Assembly (NCBI GenBank): GCA_021613335.1
Contig: JAJTWR010000284.1
Coordinates: 238,501 to 302,500 of the forward strand
From: Whitmania pigra
Taxonomy: Eukaryota; Annelida; Clitellata; Hirudinida; Haemopidae
Direction of reading: 5' to 3'
Length of the DNA stretch: 64,000 nt
Below the pieces are notes generated by a model. It was not told the DNA's origin and searched no databases. It worked only from the letters and a program-made list of their open reading frames with translations. The position numbers and the translations under genes are program-made. Every line of letters begins with the position of its first letter. Positions within the stretch are counted from its first letter, which is position 1. Below, piece after piece: positions 12,212-39,315 of this stretch.

Positions 12212-13918
12212 GGCTGGTAATATATTAATTTAAAGGTGCTCAAGTTACGGTTTAAAAATAAAGCAACATTTTGACTGCAGGTCTATTTAGACCGGATTTA
12301 GTAATTTACTATTAGTATTTATTTATTTATTTCCTCGGATGAAAATTAAATGTGTTGTTGAAGCAGAAAAGTTGAATGGTCTGATTACTAATGCACCTTC
12401 ACAACAAGCAGCCACTCATCTAAGTGGACACTCAACCATTTCCTGCAGCATGTGAGAGTCTCTCCAGCTTTTAATGGAATGCGATCGAGTTTTTATGTCA
12501 GTCAGAGTGCATTCCTTATGTTTTCCATCGGTTAGAATTATTGAAACAACTGATCATACAATAATTCATGCAACAATAATTAATAATTAATAATAATAGT
12601 AATTAATAATAATATAATAATAGTAATTAATAATAATAATAATAATAATATCTACAGACATGTTCTATAGGGCACAGAAGCTCTGTAACAGAACTATTGC
12701 ATTCGTTTATAAGACCTTTGCGTGTTGCTTACAAGTTAATCTTTACTGATGTCTTCGATGGTGAGGTTGCTGAAATAAACAGTTAATTTGTAATTCGTAC
12801 CGAACTTATGACGGACAGATAGATAAAACAGGAACAGATGAATGATTCGAGAATGCATGTCCATGGAACGCATTGTCATGACAACCGTTTGAATTGTGGA
12901 TGACAAGGTGAGGGTGCATTTTTGTTGGTTGTAAAACAGAATTTATATTCAATGAAGATTTTTAAATGAATGAAAATCTGTTATTTTTTTAATTTGTCAA
13001 AGTTTTATTTCTCAAAAAATCCATGAACACGTTCAGTTCGTGATGAGGATTAGAATAATGGAATTTGAATCTTGTTCATATTTATGAAACCAGTGAAATA
13101 TTTTCATTTAATACTTTTTAAAGCGATTTGATTGTCATTATTGCTTACGTTAAACGAGTGAAGCGTCAAATGCAATGGGTTTGCGCCCAGGCAACACGCT
13201 TCACATCACTTGACGTGAAAAATCTTGCAAGAATTCTAAGTGTTTTATTTAAAAAAACAAAATTTAAAACTTTAAAAACAAATTACGTATTCCGTTCGCA
13301 GACTGAAATTCAATGCAAAAGGTTTTTTGAAAATTATTCTGTCATTGTGTTGACTGTATTAGCTCTAATTGCTTATTGTCAAAAAATTTCTTCCGAATTT
13401 TATTAAAACTTTTACTTCTATTTTTGTTTACAAACTGCTATTCGTGGGGCAAAGAACTCCCAAATGACGTCACTGAATCTTTTGCTGGATTAAATTTAAA
13501 ATTTAATTTAAAAATTAATTGAATAATTTCTTCCTTAATTCAGCAAATTATTCTACTTCATTCCAGTTCACGTTTTCAACTCTTGATCACATTTGATTTC
13601 TTATCAGCATTTCTTTCAAAAACTTTTGTAAAATTCGATAAAATCTGTAATTTGAAATCCGCTTGTTTTTATTATTTTTTTTTTATTTTTATGGAACTAC
13701 GGCATTTAAGATTTAAAATATTTTAAAATTACATTTCATAAATAATTTAAAAAAAAAACAGCTGCTTAAAAAAATCATCAAACTGTTTTCTTAAGTTTAA
13801 AATTGAATCAACAACAGAACAACAGTGGAAAATAATGCGATTAAAATTTTGCGAAACGGAGGCGCATTTAAAGGTAAGTGGAAAAGCAATACTCTGCTTC
13901 TCATTCTCAACAGGAGAG
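12211..13918. other. Spacer; contains one copy of a dispersed repeat
   Basis: No gene is seen. Roughly 13120-13265 is similar to two blocks at 15955-16015 and 16185-16235 (see findings). A 92-codon open frame over 13128-13406 includes this repeat and has no recognisable domain. Confidence 0.5.
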
Positions 13919-13933
13919 TTGTGTGTGTGTATG

Positions 13934-14016
<83 letters not shown>

Positions 14017-14029
14017 TTGTGTGTATGTA
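13919..14029. repeat. GT dinucleotide microsatellite
   Basis: About 110 bp of GT repeats interrupted by regularly placed GTTT variants. Confidence 0.97.
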
Positions 14030-14193
14030 TTTTACCAGCGTCCATTTCATGGCTAGATGATTAGGACACGCACAGGAGAGTTGGTCTATGTTGTGCTTTT
14101 GTACAAGGACCAATGACGTCTCACATTCCAACCACGAATCAGGTTTTTAAAAATTATTTTCTTGTTTTAAATTATTTAAGTTTATTTTAAATG

Positions 14194-14447
<254 letters not shown>

Positions 14448-14531
14448 CTTGGATCTGCTAGCATTCTCAGAAAAATATTGAGTTGAATTTCTTTGGACGC
14501 TGGAAGGGTTCCAGAATTCAAACTTTGGAAA

Positions 14532-14609
14532 TTTAGACATAATGTTCTTTAAATAAAATTCGACAAACTTAATTATTTTAGACATAATGTTCTTTAAATA
14601 AAATTCGAC
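14532..14609. repeat. Short perfect tandem duplication
   Basis: A roughly 32-bp block beginning TTTAGACATAATGTTC and ending AAAATTCGAC occurs at 14532 and again at 14578 with no visible change, so it is recent or an assembly artefact. Confidence 0.8.
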
Positions 14610-15141
14610 GCTGTTTAAATTCTAATCGGAATGAATGAGGTAGATAAATAATAAATAACAATTCCATTGAAGTCTTGAAAGTCTTCATTCAAAACTTTTT
14701 GCAATATTTCCCATTATCTCACAGGTCGTAAGTGAATTTATAAGAATTTATAAAACAAAATTCCTTTCTAATTTAATGCGTTGCACTGGTGATATTTAGT
14801 GGAAATATTTAATATTATATTGGAATATAATAAAATATATTAAAATATTTAATTTTATAATGGAATATAAACGCACAATAATGAGTTTTAGTATTTATTT
14901 GCTTAAACATTCAAAACATATTCAGTCTTTTTGTCAATTCGATGAGCATTCTTAATATTTCTTGTTTCGTTACGCAAATTATGTCTTTGAAGAAGAAATA
15001 TTTTTTTTTGAAATAATATTTGTGAAACTCCGAACAAAGAAGAAATGTTCGATAATAAAAACATGAAAGCGATTCGAGATAACCGTCTGTTAAGCCACTT
15101 TCCATGTGTTGCATAATTTCCACGTTTAAAATAGTTTCTTA

Positions 15142-15173
<32 letters not shown>

Positions 15174-17619
15174 TATTATTATTATTTTATAATTAAATAA
15201 TCTCATTTAATGGTATAATTTTATAGGATTACAAGATTGATTCCATTAAAAAAAAAGCCTGCAGAATAATTCCTTCTGTTATGCATTCTGAGGTGATTCC
15301 TCATTCGCCAATGAATTTTCACTCATTTATAATTAATTAAATAATAAACAATTGTTGAGTTTTTCACTCACCATCATCAATTTGTCATTAAATCATCATT
15401 CGTTAATTCGTTAATGAACAATAACTTGTTAAATTTCTTTTAATTGCATTTAAATTTAATTCCCTACCATTTGTTTACAAATTGTTGTTAAACAATCAAT
15501 TACAATCAAATAGATTAATTAGATTAATCAGATTAATCGTATCAATTAGAATGTGACACCGGTCACCTCAGTGAATTTTTAAGCTTGGGTACTTTCGTGA
15601 TCCATCATTTTAAACTTGTTTTTTGCCAACGTCAGTTCCTTTGTGTTTTTGGACCGGTGATCAGTCAGACGACTTTAAAGATAAAAATTCTTTCCAAAGT
15701 TTTGAAAACTCCAGCCCGTCTTCTTACTCCATCAGTTCTTTATTCCATGTCTTCCTGATGCGATTCTTGAGACAAGCAGTTTGACATGATTTGCAACTCC
15801 ATTCGAGCAAAATCATTTTTAGCGCGCGGAAGAATTATGGTAAATTCAAGATTTGTTTTATTTAGTTTCTATTTATTTTTTTTTTAGATAAAGTATTTTC
15901 GACCGATATTTCGTTTTAGGTTACTAGAAAATAATTTGGACAACCGATTTACTTGTCAATATTGTTTGCGTTAAACGATTGTAGGGTCAATTGGAATGGG
16001 TTTGCGCTCAATAAATTAACGGTTTATATAATGGTTGTAATTAAATTGTAATAAATATTTATTACATTATAATTTGTGGTTGTAATAAATAGTTAGAACT
16101 TCGTTCATTTCAACTCTTTATCTTGTTTTTTACGTTTGTATCCTGATACTTGTATTTGTTGCTGGACGCCAATTTGACGACACGCTCCGCAAAACATGAC
16201 GTGAAAAATTTTAAGTGTTTTATTTCAAAATACAATTTAATCCTCACTTTGCAAATCGAATAAAACTTCAGAACATTTAATACGTTTATTACACTTTTAC
16301 TTAATTTCAACATGTCAACATCTGTTCAAATCCGCATTTATTTAAATAAATTTGTTTAAATCCATTTCAAATAATTTCAAACTTCCCCATTTTAACTCAG
16401 TCATGAAACTTTGAGAATAAATTGTAAATTCCTTGAGAGATCAATAAGAAGAAAGAGTGTAACATTTCAAAATAAAAATTCTCCAAGATTTCTTTCTTTA
16501 TTTATGACGTAAAAGGTCAATAAATTTGCATCTGGAAGGGCTTTAACAGAATTGAGGTGTGTTATAGGAGAAAATATTCCGTAAGTAGGTCGTGATATGA
16601 TTGGCAAAAAGGATGGAGGAGGGACGGGTAAATTGTGAATGAATGGATGCAGGTGAATTGTGAATGAATGAATGAATGGAAATGCATTTTTAATGCAAGT
16701 GGATTATGAGATCATCAAACGCCTTCCATTTCAAGAAAAATCAGGCTTTTTGGGATGACTTTCAAATTCAAGAATGCATTTTTTAAAATTCTATTATTTA
16801 TATATTTTATAATTATCATATTTTATAATATTTATATATTTTATAATATTTTATAATATAATTTTATAATATTTATAAAATGACTTTCAAATTCAAGAAT
16901 AATTTTTTTTTTAAATTCTAAATTTCGAACGAAAAATATTTTTTTTAAGAAAAGTTAGTTGAGATAACACAGTCAAATAAGCAGGTCGCATTTATCTTGA
17001 GTCATAGTCTTAAAAATTCTTCTAAAAAAAACCCCGGTAATTTGTTAAATTTTTTTTTTAATCAACTTTCTCCTTCACTTGGAGGTGGCATTAGGACCCC
17101 AGGGTGGTATGGCGTTGATGGCTTATACGAACATTTGGTGTAAATTTAAGGCCAGAATAAACGGGGAAATAGGAGATTGCAAAAATGGACAATTCTGCAT
17201 CTTGTGCTTGGAGCCTATCTATTGGTTTTCTCGCAGATTGCGATAACTGAACTAATTATTTCAGATATTCATGTTATTAAGTTATTTATTATTAATAATA
17301 TTAATATTTATAGTGTGATTATAATAATAAGTATTGCTATTATCTTTATTACCATTATTATTATTAGTTGACAAATTATATAATGTGAAAACCTACTATC
17401 TAGTTAACGAAAATATTAAAAAATAAAAAAAGTCACAATGCCCATCACGAATTCGTTCAACTTTTGATTCCATGAAGGAAAATGCTTCGCCAGAGATGTC
17501 AGGGTCAAGATGTTTTGAAATAAATTCTACGTTCGCAATGCTTCCATGGAACCATATGAAATGCACAATGAATTATTTCTGTTTTGTATTTAGCCGATTT
17601 TTTAAGGCATTTCTTAATC
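14610..17619. other. Gene-poor spacer with ATT array and split dispersed repeat
   Basis: No gene is seen. A short ATT array sits at 15140-15186. A dispersed repeat related to 13120-13265 lies at about 15955-16235, split by about 170 bp. AT-rich low-complexity sequence follows near 16790-16900. Confidence 0.5.
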
Positions 17620-17705
17620 GATCTATAATTTATGTAGCGCCCATACCCGAGGGTTGGCGGTGCAAGCTGGGTTGCGAACACGACACATAACGACTGCTGC
17701 TTTCA
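17620..17705 (-). mobile_element. tRNA-derived SINE fragment (copy 2)
   Basis: Read on the minus strand it contains GTCGTTATGTGTCGTGTTCG, then CAACCCAGCTTGCAC, then GGGCGCTACATAAATTATA. These line up in order with the B-box region and body of the SINE at 10259. The A-box half is missing. Confidence 0.7.
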
Positions 17706-20133
17706 CCTAACGAAATTAATTCTGATTAATCAACTTCTGAAACTCACCTGATCGTTGACGGAGATAGGAATGACGTCATTTATTTGCAGGTGTTTTCACG
17801 TGTTCTTCTCTAAAAACACGATTTCTACAAGATTAAAACAGTAATTTGCAAACTATTCCTTAAATAAAGCAAACAAATATGTGTCGATAAAATAAAAAAT
17901 TATTGAAATGTTAAAAAAAATATTAAAGAAACTGATCAATTAATTAAAAACATTGATAAAATTTTTAACAATTATTAGACATTTAAATTATGGTCTGTCA
18001 GAATTCAATCTGCTTATTGACTGTTTTCGATTGAATTGTTTTAATACAAAGCAAGTGCATCCTAAACAAGACGTTCATTAAACATGCTTCAACATGCTTC
18101 AACAAGACAAACAATATTTATGAATTTTCTACTAAAAGATACAGAAAATGCAATTTTCTATAAAATCTATGCAACACTGCAATAGAAAAGTTTTCCAAAA
18201 ACAAATGGGTGCATGATAAGTTGTTGTTGTTGTTGATCATTGAATAACATAGTCGTCTGCTCCTATATCCTTCCCTTCCCGGTTCATTAATACCCTTTGT
18301 CATCAATACATAATAATAAGAGCTATATAATCAATAAAAACTAAAAAATAAAATAAATAATGATATCAATAATTTTATTATTATTTTTAATTAATTTGTT
18401 ATTATCATTACAATTTACATTGATTATTGCAATTAAATTTGTTCCATAGTTAATATTAAGAGATAATGACATTCATATTAAATAAATTAGTTGCATTTTA
18501 TTAATGTAAAATTAATATTGTTATCAATTCATTCCTTAAAATAATTAGCTGAAGTTAATTGCAAAATGTTAATATTTACTTGCAATATCGTAATAATTTT
18601 AAATTTTAACTATTCTCAACATAATAATTCATTTGTTTTAAAAATAATATTAAATGAATTGGTTTCGAAATTTGAAAAATTTGGAGGGAAAATGTAAAAG
18701 ACAGAACATAAAAAATGTTTAATTAAATTTGTGAAAAAATCATTACTAAGATTTCCGTTAGAAAAAGAGATTCCTGGTTATTAGTTCAAGATTTCAGTTC
18801 AAATTTTTTAAATGGAAAAAAGATTCCTGCATATTGTTTCAGTTAATATATTCAACAATTACCAAATTATAAAATTGTTATAATCATTTATTAATAATAA
18901 TACTTATAATTGTTTATTGTTATTTATCAATAATAATATTTATAATTATTATTACTTTATATTTATATTACAATTATATTATAATTAATCATTTATTAAT
19001 AATAATTTTTATAATTATTTATTATTAATATTGAAATGATGATAATGATGACAACTAATTTTATTACATATATTATTATTATTAGCAAATTGTCAACCTT
19101 ATTTTAGATTGAAAATACTTAGATAATTTCTTGCAATTGATTTTATTTCACGCATCTTTTAGCAGCATACGTGTTTTTCCCAAATCTTCCGCAAGCAAAT
19201 AGATTGATTGATTGGTTGATTGATGATTGCAAAAGAATTCAATCGACTGCGAATGATATATTACTTCACTAAGCGTCTAATTTTGAGCTCTTTCATATAT
19301 TTTTAGAATGTTTTTTTCATAAATTTCAATTTCATTCTCCTGAGCTTTCCGAAAATTTCGAAAAAAAATGTTAAAAAAAGATTTTTATGACTAAGAAAAA
19401 AATGTTGTTTTAAATTAGTAACATTTAATTTTATTAAATTATTTATTTAATATTTTTAATATTATTTTTAATAACCTTGAAGAAGTGTGATGGAATGGAC
19501 GAATCTGCATAATAACGTCAGAGGTTGCTGGGGATGTAGATATCACTTCTGCTACAAGTTCTTTGCCTTCAGCACCAACACTGTCACCATCAATGTCACC
19601 ATCGATGTCAACATCACCATCATCATATTAGCCATCTCAACCTTTAATGTATCATTAGCGTCGTCACCATAGCTACCCATTTTTATTTTCGCGGCTTCGA
19701 TCAGGCAAGCAATTATTTTTAGTGGGAGAGTTGTATCTCAAACAACAAATTCAATTTTCAGAAGATGTTTCTAGATTTAAATTTAAATTTAAAGACTTAA
19801 AATCTTTCAAACCATTTAAATTACAAATTCGTAAACTTCACCTCTTAAAATTAAGCGAAATGCCCGACAAACTTCTGCTGAACATGCAGAATCAAAGTTT
19901 TTAGGCAAGAGGCTCAAAATTTAACGTGCTAGAAAATAAATATAAACAGAAAGAAAGTTGTTTAATGTGTTAAGATTATTAATATTAATATTACTAAAAT
20001 CATTTTTATTAATACTATAATAATAATTATTATATATAGTAATTAAAATTATAACTAAAACAAATAATAATATTATTATATAATTATTATAATAATTACA
20101 ATGTAAATGATTAATTTTATGATGATACTTTTA
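17706..20133. other. Spacer without recognised genes
   Basis: AT-rich, with small GATT and ATA simple repeats (for example near 19200 and 19980-20060). Open frames here are short and without motifs. Confidence 0.5.
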
Positions 20134-20684
20134 TTATTTTGTAATTCTTAGAAAGATTACAATCAATTGATGTAAATGTGTATTACAAGTAGATGCCCAT
20201 TTTATATTACAGTAAGTTAGATAAGGGTAAATAATAGAGAAATATAACAGAAGAGCAACTTTTGTGTCAATAAATGGGCGAATTCTAAAAATTATTATAT
20301 GTTCTGGGAAACATGATTTTGAACCTAAGAGATATGTTTGATCCAAGATAAGTAAATCAATAAATATGTAATACATGACACTCTATTAAGAGAAACAACA
20401 TTTATGGAAAGAAAAGGGATATTGTCAATTACTCTTCTAGAAGAACGAAAAACAATGAAATTAGATTTTTTGATATTAAGAGCTAGACAGATTTTAGTAA
20501 ACCAAATATTAAAAATATTCAATTCATTATTAAGTAATGCAATGAGATTATTTACATTATTCCCAGATGGATACACAACTATATCATCTGCATATAGTAA
20601 CACATTAATTAAACTTGAAGAACCCTTAAAATCATTAATGTAAATTAATGTTTTACTATTGAGAATGTTTCCAAACTTAAACAT
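20134..20684 (-). pseudogene. 5'-truncated non-LTR retrotransposon reverse transcriptase fragment
   Basis: The minus-strand reading covers the second half of a LINE reverse transcriptase. It begins near the LIYINDF segment, runs through the catalytic LLYADDIVVY motif and a thumb-like part (CLALNIKKSNFIVF, then VSLNRVSCITYL). It continues after a frame change with RPFIDTKVALLLYF and YPYLTYCNIKWA. The upstream fingers and endonuclease are absent and at least one frameshift splits the reading, so it is dead. It belongs to a different LINE family from the intact element at 26035-29067, and it matches the fragment at 29395-29830 at the nucleotide level. Confidence 0.82.
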
Positions 20685-23006
20685 CTCAATAATTTATCGT
20701 TCTACTTTTGAATGTTTTACTCAATTAAAAATTAAAGTTTTACTGAAGTAATGTATAATAATTATAAAGTTTAATATTTGTCCAAATATCTCATTACTTT
20801 AGCGTTCTTTTTTTATTCGGTAATTAATCTATTTTTCTGACATTAAATCGACTTTGGATCATAAAGCTCTCCAAATGGACGAGAAAATTTCGATAAAATT
20901 CAAGCTTTTCTATTTTTTTAGAAATTATAAAAATATAATTACGATTTAAAAAAATATTAATGTAAATATAAAAATATAATTAAAAATCTCACGAAACGGT
21001 GGAAAACTTTCCAGTATTCCTCCTCATGCCAACGACTTATCAAGATGGCGCTATAACATTTACCTTGTAAGTGCTTTCGACTTAAAAGGAATTTTACGGG
21101 GTGGTAATGGATTGTTGCTAAATGTAAATATTTATTTAACTGTGTTTTGTTATTTTCCCAAAAAACTTGCTAAAAAAAACACAAATATAGAACACAAATA
21201 ATTACAGTGGAATAAAAAGAGTGATAAAAACTATAACAATAAAACGTGGAAATTATTTTGAAATCGTAAACTGTCAATCATCGGAGTTGTAATGGGGGTT
21301 TTAATTTGTGAATTTTGAGTTATTGCGATTTAGGATTTTATCACTCAAAAATAAATTGTTATCGGTAATTGCTGTTGGCGAGAAACGTTGAGAGTCATTC
21401 GTCATCCTGGGAAAAGGAAAATATTTTGCGCTTTCAATTTCCAACTTTTCAAGAGTTTTTCAAATTTTTCGTACAAATATCGTCTGTAATATAAGTTTAA
21501 TTCTAATTGTAGCGTTGTAAACAAGTTGTAACAATAAATAAAAACGCCATATTAATTAAAAACATAAATAATTGGTGAACCAATTAATAAAGTCTTTAGT
21601 GTTATCTATATTTAAAAAATTTCTTTATAGCTTTATTGAGCGAATGTTACCTTAATGAGACAAGTGATATATATATATAATATATGTATGATATATATAA
21701 TATCATATAATATATATAAAAATTATATATATATATAAATATTATATTTTCCTTCCAATTTATTCAACAGACCACATGTTGTCTTGAAGTATTTGTTTCC
21801 ATGGTGCTTTTGAACATTTGTGTGCAATTTTGTTTTAATATTTCAAAATTAAAACAGCCGAAATATAAATATGACTGTTAGTCATTGATAATGTAATCTA
21901 ATAATAATGTAACATTTTATTTTGAGTTAGCTTTATTTAAACTTTGTTCATTTTTCATCATTTGTTGAAATTGAGAATTACAGAAACAAAAATGTGTAAA
22001 AATGTGAAAAATTAGTTGTTAAAAAATATTTTCTATGTATAATTCTTTTCTTTAAATCCTCTGCAATATTCTGTTTTGTTTTTAGCAAAATATTCAGATT
22101 AAAAATTGAATGTATCAAATATTCAAAAATTCTTTAAAAGTTTTAGTTTCATCTCGATAAAATAAATTTGTCTCCCTTAGCACCGTTTTAGTTCGTAAAC
22201 TATAATTTACAATCGATGCAGCCTCCTTTGCTGCTTCCATTGTTGGAGAGAAACTTGCTTGAAGACGGAAGATTCCATTCAATGCATGATTAAAAGACGC
22301 CGGGTTACTGCGCACCACTTTCCATAAACCATTGATAAAATCCTGCCCCATTGATCGGGTCGTACTGTGTTATGGTTCCTGGGAATTGATACGATGGCCC
22401 CTTTACAGGCAGGGGATTGTTGAAGGTTTACAGGGTCCGTCGGTTGTAATAAAGTGTAAGTGCAGTGATACGTTGTAAAATGAAAATTAAAATTTTTCTT
22501 GAAGATTTTTTTTTCTTTAGATCTTTTGAGTTTTTTATCATTAAGTGTCAGCATCGGTTTGAGGAGGTAATACGATTTCTTAGTCACTCATCATCATGTC
22601 ATCATCGCTTGTAATCATGAATTTTGATTTTTTTTTCTTTTATGAAAGTTTAATTTTTTAAATTAACTTTTTAAACTAAATCATTGAATCGAAGCGTTAT
22701 TTTGATATTATAACAATTCGTGGTTTAAATCATTGATGATGATAATGATTGTATACTGATAAATGTGTCTGCAAATTATTTATTGTTCCTTCCTGCCATT
22801 TCTTTTTACAGAAGACGAAAATTCTGTTTTCTGGCAAGTTTTACGACCAAAGGACAATTCTTATCTATTTCTTCACACATCGATCAACGCTTTATCCAAC
22901 TCTCGATAGCTCTTCAGAATAATAGCCAAACTCTCACCGAGTATATTGCATAAAATAAAAAAAAGCAGATGCAATAAAAAAAATATTGCTGCAGAAGACT
23001 AAAAAA
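20685..23006. other. Spacer upstream of the GPCR
   Basis: No gene is supported. It contains a TA-rich simple repeat near 21668-21745. A possible 3' splice acceptor (TTGCTGCAG, ending near 22994) precedes the GPCR start, so a 5' untranslated exon may lie somewhere here. Confidence 0.5.
21668..21745. repeat. TA-rich simple repeat
   Basis: Nearly pure alternating TA with short ATAATAT interruptions. Confidence 0.85.
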
Positions 23007-35195
<12,189 letters not shown>

Positions 35196-35249
35196 AAATC
35201 CGAACGCGTTGGTGATGTTGTTCGGTTGCTTAAACATCGTAAGTGGTTG

Positions 35250-35430
35250 TATTCCATCTGTATCTGATTGTATTTAATTTGTATCCGATTGTATTTAATT
35301 TGTGTCCGATTGTATTCCATTTATATCCGGTTATATTTGATTTGTATCTGATTGTATTTAATTTGTGTCCGGTTGTATTTCATTTATATCCGGTTGTATT
35401 TAATTTGTATTCGGTTGTAATTCATTGCTT
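35250..35430. repeat. 21-bp minisatellite just after the GPCR stop
   Basis: About eight units of 21 bp, variants of TTGTATTTAATTTGTATCCGA, starting about 55 bp past the GPCR stop codon. The array is probably within the GPCR 3' UTR and stays in frame by virtue of its period. Confidence 0.9.
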
Positions 35431-36354
35431 TCCATTTCTCAAGCATCATGTGAAGTATGTTTTCGTGGTATGTTTCGCCGATTGAAACCAGTGATGGTCG
35501 AAGGATGGGACGTGACGAGACCGCGTGTCAACTTCACTTTCATGAATTTGGTTCTCAAATATTTTTATTCCCTCTTAAAGAATACATTTAAAATTATTAC
35601 TATATTTTTAGTCACATGCAATCAACTGTACTCATAAATGATGATGGTGATGATGACGATGATCACTAAGACGCATTGGAAACCATACTTCAAAAATTAA
35701 CTAAAAAAATGAACGTAACAACCGATTGCATGATCAAGTTATAAATAATTTTAATAACAATAACCATAATTACTACTACAACTTTTAGTTATATTCATAA
35801 TAATTAAAAAAAAAAAGAGTTGCACTAACTTATACACACCTACGTATAAAATTTAAACCCAGTTACGAGTTGACATAAATGGTGCACGTGATGTGCGTGG
35901 TAAAACCATCAGAATTATGGAATTATATGGAATTTCCACATTTATTATGTGATTTTAGCAAGTGTGTGTTCATTTAAAAGTAAAATTTGTTTGCTCCTGG
36001 AGAATAATTCGTTCCTGGAACATGTTTAAATTCCTCCTTCTTCTTTTCCATAACGACGAATTCATTTATTGCTCATGTTTGTTTCGATTAGATGAGAAAA
36101 AATATGATTAAATATAAACATGAATAAATAAATAATAAATAAATAAAAAGTACTCGTCAATATTCAAGTAAATCGTGTACTTTAAAGCATTTGAATTCGT
36201 GTTTTGTAGTTGTCGTTATTGATAATGATAACGATGACGATGATGATGACGATGATGATGACGACGACAATGACATATGACGACGATGATGATGATGACG
36301 ATTTGTTACAAAAGTGAAATGGTCTTTGGTGTAAAAATGAATTCCATTGTTGGT

Positions 36355-36470
36355 AAGGATCATTCCATACATTATAATTCACTTCATTCCATACATTATA
36401 ATTCACTTCATTCCATACATTTTAATTCACTTCATTCCATACATTATAATTCACTTCATTTAATACACTA
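36355..36470. repeat. 24-bp minisatellite
   Basis: About four and a half units of TTCATTCCATACATTATAAT plus TCAC, nearly identical. Confidence 0.9.
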
Positions 36471-38267
36471 ATACATCCGATTAGGTTCGAAAAGGCTTTC
36501 CATTTTCTGATCGATCGGTAAATAATTAGAAAACTTATTAATTTATTAATTACTAACGATAATGTAATTAACGTCCTCATCAAAAATGCACAATTCAATT
36601 TCCGCGGGTTGACCTTGTAAGACATGACAATTTAGCGGGCATGATTTGTTTTAAGAGTAAATGGCTTTTATTTGATTGTTTTGCTCAATTGCATCACTCA
36701 ATTATGCTTTCATCGTTTCGTAATTTGAAGGGTTTAAAAACTTGATTCGGCTTAATGTATTTTTCGTTTTATGAAATGAAATAAATTTTTTAAATAATTT
36801 TAAAACTTTTCTTTGTGAATTCATGTTGGTAATTTTAAATTTGATGGCACTTAGTTTCATTTGTAACATTTTTTTCCTAGAAATTAAAATTAATTAGACT
36901 GGAAATTGTGGAATTCTGAGATGTCAAAATAAATTATCAAGTAAATTGCAAAATCATTTGAAATATCCAAATCCTCGGCAGTAAAAGTCCAGGAAGCATT
37001 CATCATCATTAGTGGATTGCGAACCTTTTGTTGGATCAACCAAAAGATGGAAAAATGTATTCATTATTTTTTTTTTTTGTGGAAAATGGACAAAAAATAA
37101 CAATGAACTTAAGGAAACTGGATCCGTTTATTGTTATGGTTTCACTTGATCAAAATGTAATTAAATCCGGAAATATTTATTTTATTTTATTATCTATTAT
37201 AAATCCTACCATGCGCCATCTTTTTAAGAACGTCTATTTTAAGATAAAATTGAATAAGTACGACTTTTGAATTTTAGAAATTAAATGAAAAATTTAATAA
37301 AATGAAAGCGTTGGAATTCTTCGCAAAAAAATCTAAATCGTTGGTAGTTCTTTATTTTAAAAATATACTGCAGAGAGAAATAGTTATAGAAATATGTTAA
37401 TTATTAGAATAGTTATTAATATTTACAATATTATTGCTAATTAAAATTGTTGAGTATTTTGAACTGACAAGTAAGTTAAGTCTCTGTGCTTTGCTAAAGT
37501 TATTAAATCAATAATTTAGAGCAATAAATAAAATTTAAAAAATTTCACAACTAAAAATAAAATTTAAAAGGTTAAAATGTTTAATAGCAAGTTAAGGTAG
37601 TTTCAACAACTAAAGTAAGTAGTTCCACAAGTACAACATTATCGAAGTAGAAGAATTATCATAATTAATAAATAAATAAATAAAATGATCACACACAAAA
37701 AAAAGTTGACGCCAATAAATTTAAACATCTTTAAAGAACTCGATGCTCAAATCCGGGTCGCCAGGGCGACAGTGATTACCAGAGTCGTAAACAACCACAA
37801 TTTCCCGCTTTTAATTCGGAAAGATGGAAGGTTGGTGATGTTTTTTTTAAGACTTTGAACTGGTCAATTAATTAGTTAATTAGTTAAGTAATTTGTTAAT
37901 TATTTAATTGTATATTTGTTCAATTTAATTACTTATTTCACTTTGTAAATCATTTATTTTTATGTTAAATCGCTTTTCCGTCGACGTTTGCAATTAGTGT
38001 TCGAACACGATTGAATATTTGCTCAGCTTTGTTCTGTCTGCAGCCAGGATTTGGAATTTGAAATATACACCCATTTTAATTTAAAAGTTCAGCAATGTTT
38101 TTCATAAAATTCGATTCGTTGTTCATAGATATATAAATATATATTATTTATCTCTTCGTCATCATCATCATCATCATCCTCACGTGACTAGATCACAACT
38201 TGCTGGATAGCAGTGACAAAAGAACAACAAGAACAAAAATTAAGGAATTCTATTTTTACAGGAATTC

Positions 38268-38430
<163 letters not shown>

Positions 38431-38605
38431 GTCTTAATAATTTTATTTTCTTTTAATATTTTATTTGTATTGTTTTTACTTTTCTATTTTCTGTGCAAAC
38501 ATTCATTGAACAAATGCTTTCGAAATATCTTCGTTTCGGTTGATTTGAAATTAACTAAATTACTGGTTTCTGTTTGTTCAATATTTAAAACACAATAAAA
38601 TATAA

Positions 38606-38803
38606 AATAATTAATTTATAATAATTAATATATAATAATTAGTTTGTAATAATTAATATATAATAATTAATTTATAATAATTAATATATAATAATTAATA
38701 TATAATAATTAGTTTGTAATAATTAATATATAATAATTAATATATAATAATTAATATATAATAATTAATTTATAATAATTAATATGTAATAATTAATTTA
38801 TAA
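38606..38803. repeat. AT-only minisatellite
   Basis: Irregular units of AATTAATATATAAT and AATTAATTTATAAT, with rare TTAGTTTG variants, over about 200 bp. Confidence 0.88.
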
Positions 38804-39214
38804 TAAGTTCTTTTTCGTGTTACATATTTTTATGTTTTTTACAAACCAAACAGTCGAAGTATAAAACACATTAAAATATTGCTTTATTAAATGAAGTTTA
38901 AAAATAATAAATTTGTCATTTAAAAATGTTAATGTTGATTAATTATATATTTATTTATTTATTGTTTTTATCATTATTATTGTTTATCATTATTTATATT
39001 TATTATTATTATTTGTTTATTATAAATGGTATCGTTAAATTATTAGTATTATTATTATTTTGTTTTCATTTACTGTTATTAATACCATCACTTATTATTT
39101 TCAAATCGCCTCTTCATTAATCGTCGTTGCACCGCAGTTTTGAAACTACTGGATTAATTTTAAGGTCAAGTGACCCGTATGGGGATTTCCTTAGCCTATT
39201 TTAAAACCATCATC

Positions 39215-39315
39215 AGCAGTACAGTATCAATTAATGCCATTGTCGTCATCATCATTATCGTCATCATGGTTGTCATCGTCGTCATTATCATAGGCGTCAT
39301 CATCATCATCACTGC
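39215..39315. repeat. Imperfect ATC/GTC microsatellite
   Basis: Mixed ATC, GTC and ATT triplets, a decayed relative in composition of the 9477 and 23938 arrays. Confidence 0.7.

Noticed and set aside
13128..13406. 92-codon open frame as a gene
   Set aside because: Overlaps a dispersed repeat, has no motif, and the related copy at 15955 is not open.
20404..20643. 79-codon plus-strand frame
   Set aside because: Antisense shadow of the LINE reverse transcriptase fragment.
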